In this document: positions 6,207-15,265 of the stretch, in pieces
Layout of the letters: each line of letters begins with the position of its first letter
How positions within the stretch are numbered: the first letter of the stretch is position 1
Origin: Candidatus Gastranaerophilales bacterium
GTDB taxonomy: Bacteria > Cyanobacteriota > Vampirovibrionia > Gastranaerophilales > Gastranaerophilaceae
Assembly: GCA_017467305.1 (NCBI GenBank)
Contig: JAFTSM010000043.1
Span: 1 to 64,000, forward strand
Length of the DNA stretch: 64,000 nt
Reading direction: 5' to 3'
Translations under genes and position numbers: made by a program
The notes under the pieces: model-generated
What the model was told of the DNA's origin: nothing
What the model saw: the letters and a program-made list of their open reading frames with translations, nothing else
The model's database searches: none

Positions 6207-8729
6207 ATGAGTAATATTTTAGAGGGATTAAATAGGGAGCAAAAAGAGGCAGTATTACAAGATAAAGGTACTGTTCTTATATTAGCTGGTGCTGGTTGTG
6301 GTAAAACAAAGGTTTTAACTACTAGAATTGCAAATTTAGTAAATTCTGGTGTGTCGCCATATGAAATTTTGGCTGTTACTTTTACAAACAAAGCTGCAAA
6401 AGAAATGGTTGAAAGACTTTCTAAGATGGTTGGAGAAGAAAAAGCAAAAAAGATGTGGATAGGCACATTCCACTCTATTTCTGGTCGTATATTAAGAACT
6501 GACATTGCTGAATACAAAGATGAAAATGGGAAATCATATGATAATAAGTTTGTAATTTATGATGAAACTGATTCAAATGCTATTTTAAAGGCAGCGATAA
6601 AACATTGTAATTTAGATGAAAAAATATATCAACCAAAGCTTTTAAAAACAATAATTTCAAATGCTAAAAATAAAATGTATGATGCCTACACCTATGCAAC
6701 ACGTGCAAGAGATTTCAGAACTGAAAAATATGCTCAAATCTTTATGGAATATCAAAAAAGATTGCAAGAAAATAATGCTCTAGACTTTGATGATATGCTA
6801 GTTTTAGCTGTAAAATTACTTGAGCAATCACAAGCTGTAAGAGAAAAATATTTTAATAGATTTAAACATATTCTTGTTGATGAGTTTCAAGATACAAACC
6901 TTTGCCAATACAAAATGGTTAACGCAATATATACAAACAATCTAACTGAAGACGAAATTCCACCAGCGAAAAGTCTTTGTGTTGTAGGTGATGTTGACCA
7001 ATCAATTTATAGCTGGCGTGGAGCAGACTATAGAATTATTCTTAATCTACAATCAACTTTTAGAAAAACTCATCTTATAAAATTAGAGCAAAACTATCGT
7101 TCAACGGCAACGATATTAGAAGCTGCAAATATAGTTATTGAAAATAACAAACAAAGAATTAGTAAAAATCTTTATTCTAACCTAGGACAAGGTAATAAGT
7201 TAAGCTTATATCAAGCAAATGATGAAGCTGATGAGGCACTACATCTTATAAGAGAAGTAAAAAGACTTTCACTAACAGAATGTTTATCAGATATGGCTGT
7301 TCTATATAGAACTAACTCTCAATCAAGAGCAATAGAAGAAGCTTGTATGGCTAATAATATTCCATATAAGGTTGTTGGTGGCTTAAAATTCTATGATAGA
7401 AAAGAAATAAAGGACATAATTGCCTATTTAAAACTCATATATAATCCAAGTGACTCTCAAAGTTTAAAAAGGATTATTAATGTTCCAAAACGCTCAATTG
7501 GCCCAGCTACGGTTGATAAACTACTTGAAATAGCAAGTTCTAGCGGTTTAAGATTTATGGAAATTCTCGAAGAACTAGATGAGTATGATGAATTTTCAGC
7601 CGGAGTTAAAACTAAACTTATTGCCTTCTATGATATGATTAAAGATTTTCAAGAACAGTTTAACAAAATGGATTTGCCAGCATTTATAGGTTATGTACTT
7701 GAAAAGTCTGGTTATATTCAAGATATAAAAGAAAATGAAGACGAAGTAACTGCCGAGGGTAGAATAGATAACTTGCAAGAATTTTTAAGCGTGGCAAAAG
7801 AATTTGTGCCACAAGATAATGATATTCTTGGAGAATTCTTATCACAAGTATCTTTAGTTAGTGATATTGACTCTTATGTTGATGAAACAAAAGCTCTTAC
7901 TTTAATGACTTTACATAGTGCAAAAGGACTTGAATTCGATACTGTATTCTTATCTGGATTAGAAGAAGGAATTTTTCCACATAGTCGTTCATTAGATAAT
8001 AATGCGGAAATGGAAGAAGAAAGACGATTAATGTATGTTGGAATAACTAGAGCAAAGAAAAATCTTTATCTAAGCTATGCTAAACGTCGCAAAATGTGGG
8101 GTGATTATAAATATTATAATCCAAGTAGATTTTTGTCAGAAATCCCACAAAATTTACTTGATTACAACGAGTCTGAACAAAGTTATTCTTCTTCAAACTC
8201 ATACCAACCAAATACATTTAGAAAAGCTGTTGACAATATAAAGACAAATAGAAGTTCATATTCTAACACATCTACAAGCTCTTCTAGTGGCTTTAATTCT
8301 GATGGAAGTATAAAATCTGTTAGTTCTTTTGGAAAAGGTTTTGTTGCGCCTCAAAAACGTGTTCAACATAATACTAGTTTTGTTGTAAAAAGTAAGAATA
8401 ATCAAATAAATGCTGAAATCAGAAAACAAAAAGAAGAAGAAAAGATTAAAGAATTACTTGAGGATAACCCAATAAAAAGAATGTTACTTGAAAAAAAACG
8501 AAAAGAACAAGAAGCTTTAAATATACAATCAACTAGAAATTCTCAACAAACAAATTTTTCCTCATCAAATGACTTAAAACAAGGTGATAGAGTTTTTCAT
8601 TCAAAATTTGGAGTAGGAAAAGTTCTTGAAATAAAAGATATAAGCTCTTCTACGACAATTATTGTTGATTTTGGTTCACAAGGTCAAAAAGCAATGGACC
8701 TAGAGACAGCTCAACTTAAAAAGTTCTAA
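6207..8729 (+). CDS. pcrA: UvrD/PcrA-type superfamily 1 DNA helicase
   Basis: 840 residues, complete. All SF1A motifs are present: Q-motif LNREQKEAV, Walker A AGAGCGKT, DEFQDTN (II), GDVDQSIYSWRGAD (III), QNYRST (IV), TLHSAKGLEFD (V) and VGITRAKK (VI). A low-complexity Ser/Asn-rich linker (about 660-740) precedes a basic coiled region and the C-terminal Tudor-like domain (GDRVFHSKFGVGKV to the end) that in PcrA contacts RNA polymerase. It unwinds DNA with 3'-5' polarity in repair and in clearing replication conflicts. TATAAT at 6168-6173 may be its -10. No clear terminator follows. Confidence 0.93.
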   Translation: MSNILEGLNREQKEAVLQDKGTVLILAGAGCGKTKVLTTRIANLVNSGVSPYEILAVTFTNKAAKEMVERLSKMVGEEKAKKMWIGTFHSISGRILRTDIAEYKDENGKSYDNKFVIYDETDSNAILKAAIKHCNLDEKIYQPKLLKTIISNAKNKMYDAYTYATRARDFRTEKYAQIFMEYQKRLQENNALDFDDMLVLAVKLLEQSQAVREKYFNRFKHILVDEFQDTNLCQYKMVNAIYTNNLTEDEIPPAKSLCVVGDVDQSIYSWRGADYRIILNLQSTFRKTHLIKLEQNYRSTATILEAANIVIENNKQRISKNLYSNLGQGNKLSLYQANDEADEALHLIREVKRLSLTECLSDMAVLYRTNSQSRAIEEACMANNIPYKVVGGLKFYDRKEIKDIIAYLKLIYNPSDSQSLKRIINVPKRSIGPATVDKLLEIASSSGLRFMEILEELDEYDEFSAGVKTKLIAFYDMIKDFQEQFNKMDLPAFIGYVLEKSGYIQDIKENEDEVTAEGRIDNLQEFLSVAKEFVPQDNDILGEFLSQVSLVSDIDSYVDETKALTLMTLHSAKGLEFDTVFLSGLEEGIFPHSRSLDNNAEMEEERRLMYVGITRAKKNLYLSYAKRRKMWGDYKYYNPSRFLSEIPQNLLDYNESEQSYSSSNSYQPNTFRKAVDNIKTNRSSYSNTSTSSSSGFNSDGSIKSVSSFGKGFVAPQKRVQHNTSFVVKSKNNQINAEIRKQKEEEKIKELLEDNPIKRMLLEKKRKEQEALNIQSTRNSQQTNFSSSNDLKQGDRVFHSKFGVGKVLEIKDISSSTTIIVDFGSQGQKAMDLETAQLKKF

Positions 8730-8842
8730 CTAGTATATTAAGTTATATTACAAAACAAATATTTAATATATAAAATATATGCATTTTTTCTAACTATTTT
8801 GTTTTTATTAATATAGGAAATAAACAATGAAAGAGGTTATAT

Positions 8843-9031
8843 ATGGCACGCGTATTAATTTCTATGCCGGAAGAATTTTTATCAAGAATAGATGAAGTTG
8901 CAGAAGGCGAAAATAGAACACGTAGTGAACTTATTCGTGAAGCATTGAGAACATACATTCACAAACAAAGAGTTAAAGAAAATGCTATTGCATTAAAAAA
9001 TGCTGCATTGCTTGAATCATTGCTTGATTAA
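8843..9031 (+). CDS. Ribbon-helix-helix (CopG-like) DNA-binding protein
   Basis: 62 residues. A short beta strand (ARVLISMPEEF) followed by two helices with RTRSELIREALRTYI is the ribbon-helix-helix fold; the protein should bind DNA as a dimer. It resembles antitoxins of the MazE/EndoAI kind, but no toxin gene adjoins it: the pcrA gene is upstream and a pseudopilin gene converges. AAAGAGG lies shortly before the ATG. It is followed by a strong terminator, so it is a single-gene unit, possibly read from the pcrA transcript. Confidence 0.85.
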   Translation: MARVLISMPEEFLSRIDEVAEGENRTRSELIREALRTYIHKQRVKENAIALKNAALLESLLD

Positions 9032-9050
9032 AGAACAAAAATATAGTATT

Positions 9051-9079
9051 AAAAAAGAAGCCAAATGGCTTCTTTTTTT
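9051..9079. terminator. Bidirectional terminator
   Basis: AAAAAAGAAGCC (9051-9062), loop AAAT, GGCTTCTTTTTTT. It separates the ribbon-helix-helix gene from the convergent pseudopilin gene, whose TAA stop (9078-9080) overlaps its edge. Confidence 0.9.
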
Positions 9080-9755
9080 AATCAATCATGTTTGAACCTT
9101 TTTCAACTAGTTTATATAAACAAGCATACCCTGTTCCTTTTGATGAACAATCTTTATCTGCTTTTTCAGGGTAATCTGCATATGCAGGAACTAGAGTATC
9201 ATCTCTATAAACAGCTACATATACATCTTTTCCCATTTTATTTGGTTTTTTAGCTCCATTTACATCAAAGAATACAACTAAACCAGCTGGTGAAACATCA
9301 ACACCAAAATAGTTTTTCATAGAAGCAGTACCATATGAGTCTAAGTTAATAAATGTTCCATCATTTAAAACAGCAGTAATAATATTTGCACCAACACCAA
9401 TTCCATAAGTGCTATAGTATACAGTGCCACCTTTTAAGTAATAAGTATGTCCACTATTCCAACATCCAGCAGTATTATAACAAGTTTTCATTATTGCTAA
9501 ATTTTTTGAAAGATACTTATCATACATCGCTTTAATTTCAGCATCACCACTATTTTTAAAAGTTAATGAAGTTGAAAATCCATTTAATGATGTCATAGCC
9601 ATTGCACCAGACAACATAGAATAAGTCTTTTTTGCTTTTGATTTTAATTCTATATCATTTGTATAATTAATTAATGATAGAATTGTAAATGCAGCAACAA
9701 TACCGATTACAACCAGTGTTATTAAAACTTCAGAAAGAGTAAACCCTTTTTTCAT
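9078..9755 (-). CDS. Type IV pilin-like / pseudopilin protein
   Basis: 225 residues. It begins MKKGFTLSEVLITLVVIGIV, a classic prepilin leader: short basic peptide, G-F cleavage site, Glu at mature position 5 and a hydrophobic helix. The rest is a globular pilin-like domain with pairs of Cys (CYNTAGCW, DKDCSSKGTGYACL) that may form disulphides. It is expected to be processed by a prepilin peptidase and assembled into a pilus or secretion pseudopilus, or used as a minor pilin; no pilus machinery is nearby. I use the ATG at 9753-9755 (AGGAG upstream) and not an earlier in-frame start that would put ten residues before the leader. Confidence 0.85.
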   Translation of the reverse strand: MKKGFTLSEVLITLVVIGIVAAFTILSLINYTNDIELKSKAKKTYSMLSGAMAMTSLNGFSTSLTFKNSGDAEIKAMYDKYLSKNLAIMKTCYNTAGCWNSGHTYYLKGGTVYYSTYGIGVGANIITAVLNDGTFINLDSYGTASMKNYFGVDVSPAGLVVFFDVNGAKKPNKMGKDVYVAVYRDDTLVPAYADYPEKADKDCSSKGTGYACLYKLVEKGSNMID

Positions 9756-9835
9756 AAAAAATCTCCTTTTTTGTAATAATAGCACATATTACAAAATTAT
9801 TGCAAAATAAACCTATTATGAATTTAGAATTCCCA

Positions 9836-11191
9836 TTAATACGCTTTTTCAAACAAAGCAATTGTTTCAACGTGATATGTATTTGGAAATAAATCAGCTG
9901 GTTGAACAAAAACTGTTTTAAATCCTTTTTCATTCAAAAGCTTCATATCACGAGCAAGTGTTGAGACATTACAGCTAACATAAACAATATATTTATTTGT
10001 TAGTTTGACTATATTTTCAATTGAATCAATAGTACAACCTTTGCGAGGTGGGTCAGTTATAGATACATCAAATTTATCGTCATTATCAATCAATTTTTGA
10101 AATTCTATAGCCGCATCACCATTTACAACATCTAGGTTTTTAATATTATTTAGTTTTATATTTGCCATAGCATCTTTAGAAGCTGACTCTACTTCTTCAA
10201 TACTAACAACTCTTGAGGCAATATCAGACAACCAAATGCCAAAACTTGAAACACCAGAATAAGCATCTAGTATAGTTGGATTGGATATTTTTGAAGAAAT
10301 CAATTCTTTTACTCTATTAAAAATTTTCTCAGCACATAAAGGATTTACTTGAAAGAAACTATTAGCACTAATTTGATATTTTATACCGGACAAATTTTCA
10401 GTGTAAAAAGATTTTCCAACAATAGATTTTGTTTCTTTTCCTAAAATAACATTAGTTTTTTTAGTATTCAAATTAGCACATACTCCAACAATTTGAGTAT
10501 AATTATCAAATAAAATTTGAGCTAATTTTTTTATATTAGTATCAATTACTTCTGAATTAATCACAAAACTAATTAAAATTTCTGTTCCAGTTGAATTTAT
10601 TTTATAAATAATGTGCCTTAAAATTCCTGTATGCTTTTTTTCATCGTAAGCTTGAATGTTTAACTCTTGAGCTTGCTCTTTAATAAACTCATTAATTTCA
10701 TTAATAATACTAGGTTGCATAGGGCAATATTTGATATTTATTAATTCGTGAGAGTTTTTCTTAAAATATCCAGCTAAAATTCTTTTAGAAACCTTTGTTT
10801 GAGAAACAGGCATTTGGATTTTACATCTATATTCTTTTTGTAATGGCGACGAAATTATTTCATCAATTTTACCTTCATAACCAGCTATTTTTTTTAGAGT
10901 TTCTTTTACTATATTTTGTTTTTGGATTAATTGTTCTTGATAGTCAATATGTTGCCAATTACAACTACCACAAGCATTATGTAGTGAACAAAGTGGCTTA
11001 ACTCTTGATTTTGAAGGCTCAACTACTTCAACCAGTTCACCGAGTAGGTAATTCTTATTTTCTTTTACAATTTTTACTTTAACAGTTTCATTTGGACAAA
11101 CACCATCTATAAATATAGGTATATTGTTTAATCTAGCAAGCCCGTTGCCCTCATTTATCATTTTTTCAATTTTTACAACATATTCAGTCAT
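9836..11191 (-). CDS. rlmD: 23S rRNA (uracil-5-)-methyltransferase, RlmD/RumA type
   Basis: 451 residues. N-terminal TRAM domain (about 1-60), then an iron-sulphur cluster site PLCSLHNACGSCNW with a fourth Cys in YCPMQ, and a C-terminal Rossmann methyltransferase domain with LDAYSGVSSFGIW, DPPRKGC and the catalytic YVSCNVSTLARD. This is the TrmA/RlmC/RlmD family; the cluster and TRAM argue for an rRNA enzyme acting on U1939 and/or U747. The start overlaps the stop of the TPR-glycosyltransferase gene upstream by four bases (ATGA), so the two are translationally coupled. Confidence 0.9.
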   Translation of the reverse strand: MTEYVVKIEKMINEGNGLARLNNIPIFIDGVCPNETVKVKIVKENKNYLLGELVEVVEPSKSRVKPLCSLHNACGSCNWQHIDYQEQLIQKQNIVKETLKKIAGYEGKIDEIISSPLQKEYRCKIQMPVSQTKVSKRILAGYFKKNSHELINIKYCPMQPSIINEINEFIKEQAQELNIQAYDEKKHTGILRHIIYKINSTGTEILISFVINSEVIDTNIKKLAQILFDNYTQIVGVCANLNTKKTNVILGKETKSIVGKSFYTENLSGIKYQISANSFFQVNPLCAEKIFNRVKELISSKISNPTILDAYSGVSSFGIWLSDIASRVVSIEEVESASKDAMANIKLNNIKNLDVVNGDAAIEFQKLIDNDDKFDVSITDPPRKGCTIDSIENIVKLTNKYIVYVSCNVSTLARDMKLLNEKGFKTVFVQPADLFPNTYHVETIALFEKAY

Positions 11192-13194
11192 AATAACTCT
11201 AATTCTGCTTTAATTCTTGCAATAACTTCTTCCCAATTAGAAGGTTCTACTTGTTTAAATATTTTTACACTATCATACCAAGAACATTTATCAACATCAT
11301 CGAACCATCGCCACTCTGATGTATATGGCAATAAAAGATATGTTTTAACACCAAGTGCCCCAGCCATATGAACTATTGAAGAATCAATTGTGATAAGAAC
11401 ATCTATATTTTTTAATAATGAGGCTGTATCGGCATAGTTGTTGATATATTTTGAAAGATTAATGATATTTTTATGGTCAGATACCAAATTATCTACTTGA
11501 AAAGAATAAAATTCTGTATTTTTAATAGAAAATAATGGAGCTAACATATCAACACTTATTGAACGATTTTTAAAAATACGTTTATTTCCTTGCCAGAATA
11601 ATCCAATTCTCTTTTTATTTTGATTTAATATAGATTTATTTTCAATTGCATTTAAATAGCCTTCTGTTGAAGGAATTAAAGAAAAATCAAGATTTAACGC
11701 TAATTGAATATCCATTATTGGCATTGCCACATCAAATTTGGGACGTTTATTTGTCTTTGATATAACTATAATATCTTTAAAATTATCTTGTAAAACATCA
11801 ACAAGTTCTTTATCTGTTTGTAAAATTAAATTTTTAACTTTTTGCTTTAATAATGGAATATATCGTGAATACATGAGTGTATCGCCGAGACCGCAATCAG
11901 AGTATAGTAAGATTGTTTTCTCTGAAATGTCATCATCTTCTGACCATATTTTATTTTTAAAAATATCTTTAAATTTAGAATCTAAGCTTCTTTTTTTATA
12001 TAATTCCATTCCTTTTTCAAAATTTCTTTCAGAAAGGTATAACATACCAAGAGTTATAAGTGATTGAGTTGAAACATCTTTGTGTTTTACAATTTTTTCT
12101 AAAATCTTTTTTGCATCACTAACATTGCCTAAATACTTTAATGCAATAGCTTTCCCGTGTAAATAATCGCTATTTTTGGGAGAAAGCTCTAATGCTTTGT
12201 TAGAATATTCTAAAGCTTTATTATAATCACATAAATCCATGTAATTTGTAGCAAGTAATGAATAACTTTCTGAAGAATTAGGATTTAATAACAAATATTT
12301 TTCTAATATAGAAATGCTCTTATCATTTTTATAATCAGTTCTATATGCTTGAGCTAGACTCAAACAGACATTTTCTTCTTGAGGATTTAAAGAATATGCC
12401 TTTTCTAAATACGAAATTGCAGTATCAATTTCCTTTTCCTTATATAGAGTTGAAATATTAACATATGCTTCAACATAATCTGGCTTTAAAAGAATACAAG
12501 TTTTATAAGCAATAATAGCTTCAGAATTTTTATCTATTCTTGAATAAAGGACTCCAAGATTATAGAAATATAAGTGATTGTGTGGATTTATTGATGTAGC
12601 AATTTTAAGCATTTCAATGGCATTTGAATACATCTTTTTCGTTTCATATAAACCTGATAACAAAGTAAAAATCTCTTGGTCTTTTCTGCATAATTCTGCA
12701 CTTTTTTCAGCATAGATTATTGCACTATCAATATCATCCTTGCATTTATAAGCTAGTGACATATTATAGTATGTTTTATAGTTATCTGGGTTATAATTAA
12801 GAGCTTTTTTATAATTTTCAATTGCATTTTCATAATCGTCCTTTTTTTTATATGTAAGTGCAATTGAGTAATAAATATCTTCATTTGGTTCAAGAGATAA
12901 TGCTTCATTAAAAATCTTTAATGCACTATCAAATTCATTACTAAAATAATATGCTTTTGCTAAATTTGAGGCAATATATGCAGTTTTTTTTAAAACAAAT
13001 GCTTTAGTTAAATAATTTACAGCCTTATCTTCTTTTTTTGTTGTAATATACAACAACCCCAGCAAATTTAAAATGTTAGAATCATCTGGATTTAATTCAA
13101 GAAGATGAAGATATAACTTTTCTGCTTCCATATATTTTTTCTTTTGATGAAGAAAATATGCTTTATCAGACATCTGTTTATAATTGAAGTTCAT
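11188..13194 (-). CDS. TPR protein with C-terminal GT9-like glycosyltransferase domain
   Basis: 668 residues. About ten tetratricopeptide repeats fill residues 1-390 (for example YYSIALTYKKKDDYENAIEN, YLEKAYSLNPQEENVCL). The C-terminal 270 residues form a heptosyltransferase/O-GlcNAc-transferase-like domain: LLYSDCGLGDTLMYSRYI, RIGLFWQGN, NRSISVDMLAPLF, YADTASLLKNIDVLITIDSS, HMAGALGVKTYLLLP, SEWRWF. Such TPR-GT proteins are common in cyanobacteria and planctomycetes and are thought to glycosylate proteins or envelope glycans; the acceptor is unknown. No signal peptide, so cytoplasmic. It overlaps its paralogue upstream by 17 bases and rlmD downstream by four. Confidence 0.85.
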   Translation of the reverse strand: MNFNYKQMSDKAYFLHQKKKYMEAEKLYLHLLELNPDDSNILNLLGLLYITTKKEDKAVNYLTKAFVLKKTAYIASNLAKAYYFSNEFDSALKIFNEALSLEPNEDIYYSIALTYKKKDDYENAIENYKKALNYNPDNYKTYYNMSLAYKCKDDIDSAIIYAEKSAELCRKDQEIFTLLSGLYETKKMYSNAIEMLKIATSINPHNHLYFYNLGVLYSRIDKNSEAIIAYKTCILLKPDYVEAYVNISTLYKEKEIDTAISYLEKAYSLNPQEENVCLSLAQAYRTDYKNDKSISILEKYLLLNPNSSESYSLLATNYMDLCDYNKALEYSNKALELSPKNSDYLHGKAIALKYLGNVSDAKKILEKIVKHKDVSTQSLITLGMLYLSERNFEKGMELYKKRSLDSKFKDIFKNKIWSEDDDISEKTILLYSDCGLGDTLMYSRYIPLLKQKVKNLILQTDKELVDVLQDNFKDIIVISKTNKRPKFDVAMPIMDIQLALNLDFSLIPSTEGYLNAIENKSILNQNKKRIGLFWQGNKRIFKNRSISVDMLAPLFSIKNTEFYSFQVDNLVSDHKNIINLSKYINNYADTASLLKNIDVLITIDSSIVHMAGALGVKTYLLLPYTSEWRWFDDVDKCSWYDSVKIFKQVEPSNWEEVIARIKAELELL

Positions 13195-15229
13195 TATATA
13201 TCCTTGTAATTACTTCTTCCCAATTATTTGGCTTTGTTTGCTTAAATATTCTTACACTATCATACCACGGAGTTGTTTTTGTATCCGTGAACCAACGCCA
13301 TTCAGCATCAAAAGTCAATAACAAATATGTTTTAATCCCCATTGCACCAGCTAAATTTGCAATAGATGTATCTATCGTTATTAATAAATCAATATTTTTT
13401 AAAAAAGCAGCAGTATCTGCATAATCCTTTATTTGAGGAGCTAAATCAATCAGAGGAAATGTCTTTTTTAAATTATCAGATTCATCATCAATTTTGGATA
13501 TTTGAAAAGAATAAAACTGTGTGTTACTCAAATTAAATAATTGAGACAAAAACTTGAGTTTAATTGAGCGATTTAATAATATAGTTGGATTTCCTTGCCA
13601 AAATAAACCAATTTTTCTCTTATCAGTTTGAAATATATCTAATTTAGATTTTTCTTCAGCATATTTGTCATTAATATTTAAATAACCATGTGATAATGGG
13701 ATATTTTTTAATCCACCTTCAAAATGACAAATCAATGTAAATTCAGAAACAGTACAATCATAAAGTTCATTTGAAACATTCTCACCAAATAAAAATATTT
13801 TAGCGAATGGAAAAGAATCTCTTACAACAGTTTCAATTGATTTTGGAATATAAAGAACAATCGATTTTGCTTTAAGTTTTGCTAAATTAATATATCTAGA
13901 AAACATAAAGAAATCACCTATTCCGTGCATTGAATATATAAGTAGATTTTTTCCAGAAAAGTCTTCACCAATTTTTAAATTTTTGCTTAAAAATACGTCA
14001 AAAATTTTATTCTGACTTTTTGTAGTATCAATATTTTGATTAATAAATTCTTCTTCAGAAATATTAAATTTATCAGAAATATTTAATTTATAGAAAAATC
14101 TCTTGGCTTTTCTTTTTCCATAATCATCATTTTTCTTAGTCAAATTCCATTGATAAAATTCATTTATAACAGGTTTAAGCTCTCGTTTTTTTAAGCTAAG
14201 TTCAACAAAATTTTTTGATGTTTTACCAATAGATTTTAATAATTTTTCGCAAATATCAAGTTTTGAAAGGGAATAATAAACTTCAACAAGACTCATTATA
14301 ATTAATTCATCATTTGGGTGAATTTCATTTGCTCTATTATATACTTCTAATGCTTTATCAAATTCACTAGCTTGAAAATAACAATCACCCAACATTTTGT
14401 GGTAGGAAATATCATTTGGATTTATATCAATAAGATTCTGAGCTACTTTAATGGCATTTTCATAGTCAAACATTTCATAGTAGACGTTATATATAAAAAA
14501 TTTAACAAGAAGATCATCTGGATAAATCTTTTCAATATCCTTATATATTTGAAGAGCATCTGATAAATTTATATTTTTGTATGTATTAGCAATATTCAAC
14601 ATTGCATTTTTATTATTTGGATTTAGTTGAATTACTTTATCAAAATAAGAAACAGCTTCAGTATATTTTCCAATTTCTTTATGTAATACACCTAATTGAT
14701 ATAGTATATCTTCAGAATAATTAATATTTAATGCGTTATTTAAATAAACGATAGCAGAATTAAAATCCTTTTTTAATTCATACAATGATGCAATATGAAT
14801 ATTTAAATCTAAATCATTTTTGTTAAGTTCATGTCCTTGTATTGCAATTTTTAATGATTTTGATATTTTATTTATTTTTTTTAAACACAATGATAAATTA
14901 TAATAATTTAGATAATCCTTTGGCGAAAAATCAATTAACTTTTGATAATAAGATACAGCAATATCATAGTTTTCCAATTTTACAGAAATTGATGCAATCA
15001 TTTTTGCAATTTCTTCTAAATTAGTTTTTTCAAATATAGAAATAAAATACTTTAGTGCTATCTCATAATTCTTTAAAGAAAAATTTAGCTGCGCATACAA
15101 ATTTTGTACTTCCAAATTATCTGGAAACATTGAAAGTAACTTTTCATAGACTAGCTTAGCATCTTCTAATTGTCCAGAAGAGTGCATTTTATACGCAATA
15201 TCAACTAATTTAGAATAGTTATCATTCAT
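13178..15229 (-). CDS. TPR protein with C-terminal GT9-like glycosyltransferase domain (paralogue)
   Basis: 683 residues, same architecture as the next gene in the operon: TPR repeats up to about residue 340, a linker rich in Lys, then LLIYSMHGIGDFFMFSRYI, KIGLFWQGN, NRSIKLKFLSQLF, YADTAAFLKNIDLLITIDTS, NLAGAMGIKTYLLL, AEWRWF. Note NLAGA in place of HMAGA/HLAGA: the His that is usual at this site is Asn here, so activity may differ. The last 20 residues closely match those of its neighbour (NWEEVI-R-I), pointing to a tandem duplication. It begins 36 bases after the glycogen-synthase-like gene on the same strand. Confidence 0.85.
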   Translation of the reverse strand: MNDNYSKLVDIAYKMHSSGQLEDAKLVYEKLLSMFPDNLEVQNLYAQLNFSLKNYEIALKYFISIFEKTNLEEIAKMIASISVKLENYDIAVSYYQKLIDFSPKDYLNYYNLSLCLKKINKISKSLKIAIQGHELNKNDLDLNIHIASLYELKKDFNSAIVYLNNALNINYSEDILYQLGVLHKEIGKYTEAVSYFDKVIQLNPNNKNAMLNIANTYKNINLSDALQIYKDIEKIYPDDLLVKFFIYNVYYEMFDYENAIKVAQNLIDINPNDISYHKMLGDCYFQASEFDKALEVYNRANEIHPNDELIIMSLVEVYYSLSKLDICEKLLKSIGKTSKNFVELSLKKRELKPVINEFYQWNLTKKNDDYGKRKAKRFFYKLNISDKFNISEEEFINQNIDTTKSQNKIFDVFLSKNLKIGEDFSGKNLLIYSMHGIGDFFMFSRYINLAKLKAKSIVLYIPKSIETVVRDSFPFAKIFLFGENVSNELYDCTVSEFTLICHFEGGLKNIPLSHGYLNINDKYAEEKSKLDIFQTDKRKIGLFWQGNPTILLNRSIKLKFLSQLFNLSNTQFYSFQISKIDDESDNLKKTFPLIDLAPQIKDYADTAAFLKNIDLLITIDTSIANLAGAMGIKTYLLLTFDAEWRWFTDTKTTPWYDSVRIFKQTKPNNWEEVITRIYNELQL

Positions 15230-15265
15230 TCTAAAATAATAGTTGATATTGCAATCTTAGGCAAG

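Noticed and set aside
8827..8895. 22-codon ORF with AGGAAA upstream, overlapping the ribbon-helix-helix gene in another frame
   Set aside because: It has a plausible start, but the overlapping gene has a better ribosome binding site and a recognisable fold. Without conservation data the short frame is not supported.
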